Shown: one piece after another, positions 36,801 to 47,583 of the stretch
Layout of the letters: each line of letters starts with the position of its first letter
Position numbering within the stretch: position 1 is the stretch's first letter
NCBI RefSeq assembly: GCF_005239225.2
Contig: NC_133298.1
Location: 3,472,001 to 3,536,000 of the forward strand
Source of the DNA: Populus alba
Taxonomy: Eukaryota > Streptophyta > Magnoliopsida > Malpighiales > Salicaceae
Direction of reading: 5' to 3'
DNA length: 64,000 nt
Position numbers and translations under genes: made by a program
The notes under the pieces: generated by a model
The model's database searches: none
Seen by the model: the letters and a program-made list of their open reading frames with translations, nothing else
Told to the model about the DNA's origin: nothing

Positions 36801-39463
36801 AAATATAAATTATATATCAATAATTCAATTTCCATTATCATTTCTTCCTCCCCTTCCTAAAGACTATTTTCCTGATTTAGAACCAAAAAAAATTTATATC
36901 AAGTTAGCTTCTTCATATTGGTTAGCATGCGATGTTAGAATAGTAAATAATCCCAACAGTATCGTTACATTTTTTTCCTTGAATGGTCAGTTATATAGTA
37001 AACTAAGAAAATTATTGAGGGTAAAACAGTCTTTAAAACGAATCAACTGTGTCTCATTGTCCACAAATGAAAACAAAAGGGCATCAAATTTCCCACGAGA
37101 GGCATGATATGATCACGGAGATAGTTCTAAGTGATGTAGGATCTTTCCAACTACAGCAACTAAATACTAAGGTTTACAAGTTATAGCAGATTTGATGGAT
37201 TGAGGTGAGGGTTGAGAGGTTTTTAAGATAAGCTGAGTAGAGCGTGTTTAACAGTGTGGTAGTGGTTGCTTTTTAAATAGCTTTTCGTGCTGAAATACAT
37301 GCCGATGATGTTTTTTCATTTTTTAAAAATTATTTTTGACATCAGCACATCAAAACGATCCAAAAAGTACAAACCGCATTCAATTTTAACAAAAACAAAA
37401 AAATTTAAATTTTGACCAAACACAGGTTCAACCGCAGAGCCAAACAGGCTCAAAAGGATGAAGGATATGTGGGTTATAAACTGAATTAAACTAAATACAA
37501 AAGCTACTAGTCACACTAGTAGGGTAGAAAGGGTGTTTAGGAGTGTGGTAGCGGTTACTTTTCAAATAGCTTTTCGTGTCGAAAAGCATGCCAATAATAT
37601 TTTTTCATTTTTTAAAAATTATTTTTGATATCAGCACATCAAAATGATCTAAAAAGTACAAACCGCACTCAATTTTAGCAAAAAAAAAAAAATTGAAAAT
37701 TTTCCGAAAAAGCAGGTTCAACCTCAATGCCAAACAGGCACATCACACCTAGAAGATAGAAAACCATCACACCTAGAGCTGTTAGGAGTCACACCTATGA
37801 TAGATTGCATCACACAATCTCAAACACACATACGCGCGCGCGCGCATAGAGGGAGAGCGAGTAAGGAGGTGCACTAAGGATGTGTACTAAGGAGTTGCAC
37901 CATAGCTGGTGCTAGTTGGCAAGTCACTTCCTTGATGCTGAAAAGTTAAATGATCAACTTTCAAAAAATACGAAATTACCCTGACAAAGGCAAATTACAG
38001 AACCGACCCTGGCGTTGGCCACTGGAATTCTACAAAAATCACCTAAAGATACATTAATTCCAATTGTTTTGTTTCTGTATCACTAAAGTTTTACCTCAAT
38101 AGAACAGCAATTCATTATGAAAGCAAGTATCATTATTCTAAAGCATATCAAGGATTCTTGGGCCTAATACAGAATTTAGCTGAATGAGCACCATCAAATT
38201 ATTTCCATATAATAGCAACTCAGCAAGGTTCTCACTTTTAGGTGGCAAGCATGATAAATCTGCAACAGCTGAGCCATGCCAGCTGATATATCTCACATCA
38301 CTTGGTTGCCCAGTCTGTAGAGACTTTATGAACTCAAGCATAGTCAGGATGCTAGGACGAGATTCAAGAAGAGCTACAGTAATATTTGGGCTCCAGCCAA
38401 ACTTCAAACTGGGCTTAACTTCCTGGTAATTTGTACTGAGGCAAGCCTGAGCAAGTAATTGCCAGAAACCATATTTCTTAATTACCTTGAGTTTGAATCT
38501 TATAAGACTTCATATATGATACTACAACCTGATGAATTTATGAACCAGATTGTAAATATGGTTGTCAACACCTACTGAAATTGACTTTCAGACATCAAAA
38601 CATAAACATGTTGCCTCTGACATGTTCATCCTTAACCAATCAAGATTAAAAAAAAAGCACTTGAATACTCAGCCATTGAGACAAACACAAATCTTTATAG
38701 AGTTGAATGCTTTCATACATTAACCAACACATATTTAATTATGACACAGGCTTAATCAGCCACAAAGGCCTAGTCCTAAATCTCCAGCAGTATTCACTAA
38801 AAGTAATGATCATCAGGGATCTTGAGCATTGGACAAGCACATTATAGAAAAGGAAGTGGTAGAAAACAAACTCCGTACCTGGAACCAAGGCTCCAAACTC
38901 TGCAAATGAACTTCAGTGCCATCCTTCAAAGCATCCAAAGCAACCTTATCAACCTGAACCACTTTTCCGTATGTTAAATAACTCATCTATCAGCCAACAA
39001 GACAAAACAAGATTTCTTCTAACAGAATACTGAAAATTCTTACTCGTTCAAGCTGCAATTTACTAAAATGCTCAGGAAAGTTTTTCGAGAGCAATAAGCA
39101 AATCCTCGGATAATTTGGGAACACACCCGCTTTCCAAAATGCTTCTGAAAACACTTGACCAACTGGATCCGGACAATCCAATATTTGATTCAATCTATAC
39201 ATTTTCGCCATAAGACCTTCAGCTACTTCAGTAAGTTGAACTACCCACCCCAAATTCAAACCCTTATGATACCCACCACATGAACTCTGAACCTGTCCAT
39301 CTGAACCACCCTTTTTCCTAGACACCCTCGATGTCATTGGCGAGCTCATATGAGGACCCAAGTACTCAGTCCAACTCGACGGACCCTCCCATTCCCTCGA
39401 TCTTACACCAGCAGGCGATAGAGACGGATCGTAGGTCGAATAATGTTGCCACGAGTTTGCCAT
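22922..39463 (-). CDS. NAP1: NAP1/GNARLED, SCAR/WAVE complex subunit (23 exons, four indels)
   Basis: Nck-associated protein 1 (HEM family), a scaffold of the SCAR/WAVE complex that activates ARP2/3 for actin branching in trichomes and pavement cells. Coding exons, gene order: 39463-39044, 38953-38879, 35542-35462, 35219-35139, 35009-34927, 33594-33510, 32851-32726, 32608-32501, 31508-31464, 31384-31242, 30590-30458, 30119-30009, 29902-29824, 29306-29113, 28467-28322, 27363-27282, 27086-26976, 26705-26580, 26492-26348, 26263-26167, 25343-24353, 23914-23699, 23405-22922. All junctions are GT-AG and phases agree. Family blocks: SREWEGPS near the start, RNEGFLSPYHP, DPNDPTIGFLLDGMD, STRPVGGYFAESVTDL, SGPLDYSSS, RFAVSRSG at the end. 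Coding length sums to 4162; one net indel in exon 19 and three in exon 21 account for the missing 2, giving 1388 codons. See findings. Confidence 0.95.
25848..26040. repeat. MITE-like repeat in NAP1 intron 20
   Basis: 'gatgtttaagagtgtggtagcgattgctttt' at one end, the core 'atttttgacatcagcatatc', and 'ggaatgcaataccaaacag' at the other end. It belongs to the dispersed family seen through the window. Confidence 0.75.
33832..33862. repeat. (TA)n microsatellite in NAP1 intron 5
   Basis: About 15 uninterrupted TA units, followed by 'gccctcccagggg'. Confidence 0.9.
37240..37450. repeat. MITE-like repeat, first of a pair
   Basis: It begins 'gtgtttaacagtgtggtagtgg', with core 'tttttgacatcagcacatc', then 'aaacgatccaaaaagtacaaa' (broken into short words here), and ends 'gagccaaacaggct'. 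It is clearly homologous to 37530-37738. Confidence 0.85.
37530..37738. repeat. MITE-like repeat, second of a pair
   Basis: Same orientation as the first copy, about 80 bp from it. 'gtgtttaggagtgtggtagcgg' to 'atgccaaacaggcac'. The two are similar enough that a local duplication or independent insertion into the same intron is likely. Confidence 0.85.
38138..38450 (-). pseudogene. Protein-like reading frame nested in NAP1 intron 2
   Basis: The minus strand is open for about 100 codons, ending at a TAG at 38138. It reads as protein (QEVKPSLKFGWSPNITVALL; ILTMLEFIKSLQTGQPSDV; ENLAELLLYGNNLMVLIQL), with base composition unlike intron DNA. A plausible acceptor (TTGCTCAG) lies near 38440-38450. 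It is not part of NAP1, whose exon 2 joins exon 3 in phase without it. I do not recognise the family. It could be a captured 3'-terminal exon of another gene or a nested gene fragment. Confidence 0.4.
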
Positions 39464-40004
39464 TAATTAATTATATCAACTTCAACTCCACCTCACAATC
39501 CTGCAAGTTAGGATTAAAAACCCATTACCTTACCATCTAAACGAGTACTGAATTCTGAATTATTTTTTCGAACAATTTTTAGCTTCCAAATTACTTAATC
39601 ACCCTTTTTTACAAAAATTTTGTATATTAATGCATTCATCATTTAATTCCCAGTTCAAAAAATAAAATCTTTAGAGGTATTCTTCACTCTTTTTTAAACA
39701 GAAATCAAGTAGAGAGCAAATAAATATAAAAATTGTAAATCCTATATCACTAGAAACCAAACCTGAGCTGACCTATCAAAAATTAGTGACAGCAGCAAAT
39801 ATCTTAACAAAAAAAAAGGTGAGTTTGGTATCTAAGAAATCCTAATGACATTCAAGAAACACAAATTAATGCATTTTTTCTTACTGTAAATAATCGAAGC
39901 CACCAAACAGAGCACACAAAGAATGCAGCCATTTAAACTAGAAATCAAGCAAAAATCAGTAACTCTCTAAATGCAAACCACAGTTATCATCTTTAGCAAA
40001 GCCG

Positions 40005-40049
<45 letters not shown>

Positions 40050-40200
40050 TACAGAAATGGAGCTGTGGAGATTGAAAATTTGGCAGTGGAATTTGTTAGT
40101 GAGCAATGGCGTAAGCTTCAGATCTGAGTCTTTTGAAGAGGAAGAGGAGTTTTAGAGAGAGAAAGAGAGTGAGTGAGTGCGGTTAGTCAGTTGTTTTTCC
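39464..40200 (-). promoter_or_regulatory. NAP1 5' UTR and leader intron candidate
   Basis: Upstream of the ATG, an acceptor-like TTGCAG at about 39502 and a donor-like GTACGC next to the GA tract at about 40050 suggest a 5' UTR intron of about 550 bp. A (GA)n tract, CT-rich in the mRNA sense, sits at 40009-40047. GAGA/CT tracts are common in plant leaders. The transcription start is not visible. Confidence 0.45.
40009..40047. repeat. (GA)n microsatellite in the NAP1 leader
   Basis: About 19 GA units, interrupted only at the ends. Confidence 0.9.
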
Positions 40201-40269
40201 TTTTTCCAGTAGCCGGAGGATAACTGTATTGTTTTTGTTTTTTAATGGAGAACGAAAGTGGAAAGCAGA

Positions 40270-40300
<31 letters not shown>

Positions 40301-40789
40301 GAAGAAGAAGAAGAAGAAAGTAAATTACATTCTTTATATCAATCACACGTTAACTAAATTAAATATATTTTTATATATATAATTTTTGGTAACTATATTG
40401 AGAGAAAAGATAGAGATAATAAGGATAAAGAATATTTTTTTTATTTAAATATATATATATATATATAAATACATGTTTTAAAATTATTCCAAAATTATAT
40501 TTATTTTATGTTTTTTTAAAAAAATAAAAATAACATGTCTATATTATATGTTATAAGTATAAAAAAAAATCACTTCAAAATTATTCAACTTTACCTAAAC
40601 TTTTTTTTGTTATTATTTTTTTTTTGTTTTTTATGTAATCAAATACTATATATTTGTATTTTCTGTCATAACCAAATATAATTTTCATAATTTTAAATCT
40701 ATAATTTTCACATCTGCTACTACATTCACAAAAATTTAAAAAATTAAAATTGAAAAAAAAACTTCCTCAAATATAGAAAAATACCTTGA

Positions 40790-40840
<51 letters not shown>
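40790..40840. repeat. (ATT)n microsatellite
   Basis: About 17 ATT units, nearly pure. Confidence 0.9.
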
Positions 40841-41939
40841 GTAAATGATGATTTGATCGTTACTTCAGAATACAAATAAAAGAGAGAGAGGGTGCTCGTA
40901 TATAATAAAAATACAGCATAAATGTGTACAGTTGATTATGAGGGGAGCGGAGAGAAAATGACTTTTATAATTCACTTGTGATATGGTATGGGTAATGGTA
41001 TAGCATTTATGGTGCATGCAGTTATTATACTGTGCCCGCTTGATTCTTAATTGTTGTATGATAATGTTAAGAAAGTATTTTTTTAAGTATTTTTAATTAA
41101 AAATATATTAAAATATTTTTTATATTAAAAAAAAATAACTCAAGTATCTCACAATCTAATTCTTGAACTAGAAATTAATTAATCATGGATCAAGCATATA
41201 ACTATATATATAATTTATTATTGGATTAATTAAGTTAAACACATATCAATTAAGTTGCTATTATTTGATATGATTTATTTACAGAACAACTAATTTTATG
41301 GTATTTTCACCCTTGAAATTGACCAATAATTAAGAATTATCTTTCTTAGTTTTAACCGTTCAAAAATTCCGTATTAATTAGAGCGATTACAAATCAGAAT
41401 TTGAATTTTCTTCACTTTACTATGATTTGCATGCAGGGGCGACGGTATCTCTTACCATCACAATTAATAGTCACATGCAAACCCTAATTTATGTGCTCTG
41501 GATTTCTTGATGAAATATGACCACGTACCTTATAAAAAAAAACCTAACCCTAATTGTTTAATTTATTGATAATTAATTGTAAAACTACCTAATCCGGTCC
41601 CGAAAATGTCTTAGTGCAGGCGACAGGATACCATATATATATATATGGTAATGATTTTATTACAAGAGGATCGAACGACTTCTTTATGATGGTTGGGGCC
41701 ATGGAGGGTTTTCATGCTGGGCGTGCAAGAGAAGAATTAATTCACTAAGTTTTTGGATTATGAGAACATGCTTAACGTAGACATTAAGCCAGCATGATTT
41801 GGATCTATACTGTTTAAAAATGAGTGTAAAAGTAAGGGTTATGATAGATAAAAAGACATAAATAGATAGTGTATCCATCTATTAAGACATAATTCTCTTC
41901 AAGTGGGCTATATTTACCAATATCTTTGTTTACCAATTT

Positions 41940-42150
41940 AGATTGCGTTTGAAATTATGGTAATAAAAATAATTGTGGTTTAAAAATATTTTTTATTTAA
42001 AAATATATTAAAATAAAATAAAAATTATTTTTTAAAATTATTTTCGACATCAATATATTAAAATGATTTAAAAACATAAAAAAATAATTTTAAACAAAAA
42101 AATTAAAATTTAAAGGAATACGGTTTGCACTACGTTCCCAAAAAAACCCT
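41940..42150. repeat. Diverged MITE-like repeat
   Basis: 'attgcgtttgaaatt' at the left, 'ttttcgacatcaatatatt' core, 'tacggtttgcactacgttcc' near the right end. Similar motif order to 37530-37738. Confidence 0.5.
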
Positions 42151-42209
42151 TAATCTAGAGCCCACTTAAGCTAAAAGTGAATTTTTTAATGGTTTCTTGT
42201 TTAACATAA

Positions 42210-42241
<32 letters not shown>

Positions 42242-42600
42242 GAGTAAATTTGTCAATTATATTTTATAAAATATATAAAAATTGCTCTCATTTAACAAAA
42301 AAAAAAAATCAAGAATGCAATGAAAATTGCACGAGTCTCACTTGTCAGGCAAATGTAAAAAAATAGTTTTACTCAAATCCTCCATTCACCTTGAACCGCC
42401 CATCAAGAATCGTATTGAAACCCTTGAAACTGTTTAGGACATCCAAGAAATTGACAAGACATGAAGTCATTTTTAATTCTCACATTATATATAGCTATCA
42501 ACAGTGAAGGATAATAGCGATCTCCAAACTAAGTTACAGATTAGTCTCTTCGAAAAGACAACGTTCCAAGACTCAGAGGAAGGTGATGCCTGCAAAATAA

Positions 42601-43126
42601 AATGGAAAAGGCCAGATAGGTAATTACCTCTTATGATTAGGGTGTGATGAAGATCGGTAAGAATTACAGGAGATCGAAGTAAACCTTAGAGGTCGAATTT
42701 TGCAACGAATCGTTGGGACCCCAAGGCGCCGGTGAGTTTCATAACGATGGCAACCCGCCGGGAATCCGTCCTGCGACAAATTAAGAACAAGTGATGATGT
42801 GAGATGGTGAAGAGAAACATAATATTATCGTCCGAGCAGAGGACAAGAAACACTAATGAACACATGCCACAGTGAACTCCATCGATCAACCTCGAGCACA
42901 TCAATCTGCAGTGATCACCAAGGTCGATCGATGATGACGAACAACGCATTTGAAATTAAGGAAACAAATCTTCTTTAGAACACACATGCCATTCGAATTG
43001 AGAACATATCCAGATTCAGTTTATGAATTTCTGAAACTATCATAAATGGTCAGAATTAGAAGTTGAGGGAAGAGAAGTGAGATTTAAGGAAGCAGGGCCA
43101 TATATAATCCTTGTTTTAGCACTTAG
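42601..43126 (-). other. Less AT-rich island, possible unannotated exon
   Basis: Around 42690-42780 the minus strand has an acceptor-like TTTGTCGCAG followed by an open stretch that reads VAIVMKLTGALGSQRF and ends at a stop at 42686. GC is higher than its surroundings. No domain is recognised, and the longer frame upstream (to 42949) has no family features. It may be a small exon of an unknown transcript or chance. Confidence 0.25.
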
Positions 43127-43232
43127 AGCGTGTTTGGTATAGCGGTAAATAACTTTTCGTGCAAAGCCAATGAATTATTTTTGACATCAGCACATGACCA
43201 CATTTCAAATCACTTTTCACACCAAACACAAG
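43127..43232. repeat. Short MITE with clear inverted termini
   Basis: It starts GTGTTTGGTATAGCGGT and ends CTTTTCACACCAAACAC, so GTGTTTGGT is inverted at the ends. It keeps the core 'tttttgacatcagcacat'. At about 105 bp it is the shortest clean copy and gives the family's termini. Confidence 0.75.
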
Positions 43233-43811
43233 TAGAGATCAATCGAGAAGAGGATGAGATATCCAATGAAGCATAAATAGGATGCAACTCATTATCCTCG
43301 TCTTCAAAGGAAAGACACAGCTGTAGCAAGAACATATATATCCCTAGGCCACCATTTTTGTACTCTTATCTACCTCAAAATTCATTTTATTGCCCCCAAG
43401 AACATGTACTCTGTGATTTGGCACTACATGGTCTTAAACATGCAACGTATGAACAATCAAGATCTCCCAGGTCTCATTCTGTGAATTGAGTTTCTTGTTT
43501 TGACAAAGTCAGCGATTTGATGGTACAGAAAAGTCAGAGTTCAAGAGCATTTGCTACTGTTTATACATTACTGGAAGTTTAAATTATTAAGAGATTCCCG
43601 GGTACACTCATTTCAACCCGGTTCAACATTATAAAAATTTAATATAACAAATTATGTTAATCTAAAAAATTTAAATTATTAAGGATGAAATTTTAAAATA
43701 TAATTTATATAATTTTTTAATATATTTTTTCAAATAAAAATTTTTTAAATTTAAAACTTACATTAACTTGAATCGTGAGAGAGAGAGAAAGTTATAAAGA
43801 CATGAAAGGAT

Positions 43812-44560
43812 ATTTCTGTTTGTTTGGTAATATAGTTATAATTGTTTTTTAAATAATTTTTGTGTTAAAATATATATTAATGATATTTTTTTTATTTTTA
43901 AAAAAATTATTTTTAATATTAGCCTATTAAAATAATTTGAAAAGCACTAAAAATATATTAATTTAAAATTAATTAAAATATAAAAAAAAAAAATGAAAAT
44001 TTTTTGAAACACATTTTTAAAACGAAGAAAGAAAAAGCTTCTCAAGATGGTTGTTGGCAATCTCGAAACGAAATTTGCCTCTCTTTTTTTCAGGAACGAT
44101 CCCCTCCCCACTCCCCCCTGTCCCCTGTTATAATTAACCAAGTAAAATTGGCGGCGTCGGTTAATGATGCATTTAGTCCCTTTACTATCATTTTCGTATT
44201 AGTTTGGTTATACCTTAGTCTTCTTATTTGCACTAATACCATCCTTCTGTGAATATTTTGTAATTTATCGTTACGTGAATAATGGTTTTAAATCCAATTG
44301 AAAAGCGCAACATATGATGCCATATGGTAAAAATAAAAATTTAGTTTGTTTGCTTTTGTATTTTAAAAATGTTTTAAAAAAATTTATTTTTTTTATTTAT
44401 TTTAAATTATTTTTTTTTTATGTTTTTAAATTTTTTTGATGTGTTTATATCAAAATAATTTTTTAAAAAAAAAACTATTTTGATATTTTTTAAATAAAAA
44501 ACTTTGAATAACTACTATAATATCAAAACAAGTTTTTAAAAATATGTTGCATTGATAACA
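43812..44560. repeat. AT-rich tract with two more diverged repeat copies
   Basis: 43812-44012 has 'gtttgtttggtaatatag' then 'aaaatatatattaatg'; 44335-44560 has the inverted core 'gatgtgtttatatcaaaata'. Both resemble the dispersed family but lack clean ends. Confidence 0.4.
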
Positions 44561-45024
44561 TTTGGTGTATTATATAAGATGATGGGATGCATACAAGACA
44601 ATAGCATAAAAAAGCAATATAAAAAATTTATTATTGTTTAAACAATATTGGTATTTGATTTGTGGCTGATATAAACATGGATCAAATCTCAAATATCTAC
44701 TTGAAAGTGGGATTTCATAACATTAAAGAAAGGGTTGAATAATTGTAAAATAGAGAATAATAAATAAGAGATGATATTAGAATGAATAGAAGTTAGAGGA
44801 CCAATTAATAAAAAAAAAAATTGAGAATAGAAGGAGTAAAAGCACCAGTAACTTTGGTGGCTTTACGCGTCAAGTCTCCAACTTTATAACAACCGCTGGT
44901 CAAAATATCAATTGGGTTGGCCCACGAACTTTTGGCGGTCCAGATTATACTGTCAGGTAAATGAACATGTACTTCTTTTCCTACATTAGTTAATCCCTCA
45001 AGGACTCAGCACTTACCGTTAACC

Positions 45025-47583
45025 ATGGCTGCAATTGGGTCTTTCAGCCTGCTCAGGTACTCTCCCTCTACATACACCCTTTTTGTACTTTTCATTGCCA
45101 TGGAATCTGTGGGTTGTGTTTAATATTTGTATGTAAACAGGAATTGTGCAGTAACTACAAGGGCATTCTCAAATGTGAGAGTCTCACCAAGGGCAACCTC
45201 TAGTTTCAATTCAATTAAGTTCCTTCATCCTCACCATTCTCAAAGGTATTTTGAATGACCTTTTGCTTTTCTTTTTGTATTCTATAGGATAAATATTACT
45301 GCTTGCTTTCTATGATCTATGTATTGATGATATATGTCAATTCATGGCCTAAAAAGTATTGATGTTTTTAGCTATTCATGTCAAACACTGGAATGGGTCG
45401 TAATTATTATGTTTTGGTTTGGATTTTATGTTACCTTGTTGTTTGAATTTGAGGGATGATACACCCATTATTAAAAATTGAGCAGAAAGGCCCTTCTTTT
45501 TCATTGCATGATTGTGGAAGTTGTTTAAGGGTTTCGTCGATATGTTTGTTGCTTCACTTGCAGTTATGTCGTCATGGTCCCTAATGTTCAAATTTGGTTT
45601 CAATCGAGATTGTGGCTATTGAATGTGAAAATGTACAGCTTGCAATATATGAGACAAGTGTGACCCCTTAGTCAGGGAAAAGATTCATGCTTTGAAAGTG
45701 GCAGTTCAGTGAAAGCCTAAATATTGGGATGATTGAATGCTTTATTTATAGAACTCGAATCAGCTGAAGCTTGCATCATATCTAGATTATGAAAAGAAAT
45801 TTATTTAAAGCAAGCAGTTTTGTAGGTCGTAGCTCAGTATCCTTGTGTCATACTTTCAGTTAGGATGGATGGTAATCTCCCTCACTCATTTGAATGATGC
45901 TGCAAAGATCCTCTAGCTGTTCCCTTTTCTTTTATAGTCAGTTTATTCTTGATTGGGCTTTATGATGTTTTAGTTATTGTTCATTCCATTAGATTTTCAA
46001 AGAAAAGTTTAGCTATTACTTTGAATCTTTTGCTGATTTTTTGATTTCTTATGATTCTATTTTTAGATCTCTGTTTTGCACTAATGCTATACACGATGAA
46101 GAGGCTTCTGCAAAAGCAGCTGCAGCCAGTGCCGACAGTGGAGCTCCAACCATGTATCATCACTTGTGACATAGCTGGTTTGATCACATGTTTTTAAAAA
46201 TAGTCTGAGAACCTCTTGCATTGAACGCTTTAGATATTCCCTATCAGATGTCCAGCGACCCTATTTTTTATTGCAAGGTTTCAAAAACTCTTAAGAGTGT
46301 TCGATAATAATAGTTGATACTTGCTAGTTCTTTATAGAGACTCATTATCAAAATAAAATGAGGAAAAGAAGCATACAATTACTTCAAAATTGGCATTTTA
46401 AAACTAGGGAAGTTTTATTGGGAAAGAATCTTTGTTTGAGGTGCCGAGAAATGAATGATAATCTTCGCTTACGTAGCTTCAGGAAACTAGTGAGGATACC
46501 TGAAACTTGAAGTCTGTATCTGTCTGTAGGGGAGGGGAGCCTGGGAGATTTATGTTGTGTTTGGGTGAGAGGAAGACAGTTTATGTAAAATATGAGCTGA
46601 GAGTCATCTTTCCTGTGACATGTTGGCGTGATATTTCTAGAAGATTATTGCACTGCTTTCATGCTGATAAGAGTTTTACCTTTCCTGTCCAGTTTTGACA
46701 AGATCATAGCAAAGGAAATTCCTTCATCCATTGTATACGAGGATGAAAAGGTCCTGGCTTTCAGGGACATCAACCCTCAGGCTCCTGTTCATGTTTTGGT
46801 CATTCCAAAGGCCAGGGATGGATTGACAACGCTTGGGAAGGTTAGTAATGTCCATGTATCTTTCATTGAATGCACGCACACATGCTCATACACATTACAT
46901 TGATGCAAAGCTTTGAATCTTCACTGAGCATACTTAACCAAATGGATGGACATGAGAACAGATATAAAAAATTAACATGGTATATAACTATATATTTCAA
47001 AATGTTTATTTATGCTTGCTCTCCTTCGTGTGGAATACCATTGACTTGACTTGTAGATGTTCCTTCTGCATGCTGTATTTTGCACCAAAATGCACCCCTT
47101 ATTCCTTCTCTTTTTTATACTGTAAGGCGTCCATAAGACTGTAACCTGCAAAAATATTATAAACCGATGGAATAGAAATAATTCCTCAACGTACGAACTG
47201 TATCTTCTTAAATGAGTGTGTTGTAAATCAGTATTTAATTGAAATGACTTGATCCAGCTTTGTAATTTAAAATGGTAGTTTACCTTGTGTATTTCCTTTT
47301 TATCAGGCAGAAGCCAGACATGGAGAGGTGTTGGGCCAACTTCTCTACGCTGCGAGAATAGTGGCTGAAAAGGAAGGCATCCTCGATGGATTTCGTGTTG
47401 TTATCAACAATGGTCCTGGTGCCTGTAAGCTCTCACCTCATTTCTGTAACTTCTAGTCTGTGTTCGTGCTGTTTCCATCCATTATTGTGCTGATGGCCTT
47501 GGTCTCTCTGTCCAGGTCAATCTGTCTATCATCTCCACTTGCATGTCCTGGGTGGAAGACAAATGAAATGGCCGCCCGGTTAA
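45025..47583 (+). CDS. HINT2: HIT-family nucleotide hydrolase, HINT2-like
   Basis: Histidine triad (HIT) protein. HINT enzymes hydrolyse nucleoside phosphoramidates and adenylyl sulfate. Six exons: 45025-45056, 45141-45245, 46067-46153, 46693-46840, 47307-47424, 47516-47583. All introns are GT-AG and the spliced frame is 558 bp, 185 aa. The first 70 or so residues are basic and Ser-rich, like a plastid or mitochondrial transit peptide. The HIT domain starts at [12 protein letters not shown], continues with [20 protein letters not shown] and VIPKA, and ends with the triad HLHLHVLGG in exon 6. The start is the only ATG in frame with exon 1 and has a CCATGG context. It is on the opposite strand to NAP1 and ARAD1. 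The HINT2 assignment (the isoform with an N-terminal extension) is from memory. Confidence 0.92.

Larger units (their letters stand above)
35543..38878. other. NAP1 intron 2, the largest intron (3.3 kb)
   Basis: It is bounded by exon 2 (GT donor below 38879) and exon 3 (AG acceptor above 35542). It carries two neighbouring MITE copies, a CG-alternating run near 37834-37846, and a protein-like fragment at 38138-38450. Confidence 0.85.
40201..42600. other. AT-rich intergenic region with microsatellites
   Basis: No gene seen. It contains an A-tract followed by (GAA)n at about 40277-40318, (ATT)n at about 40790-40840, a short TA tract near 41633-41646, and (ATA)n at about 42210-42238. A diverged MITE lies at 41940-42150. 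Confidence 0.6.

Noticed and set aside
37834..37846. CG-alternating run, possible Z-DNA or CRISPR-like spacer
   Set aside because: A short dinucleotide run only; no repeat-spacer structure anywhere in the window.
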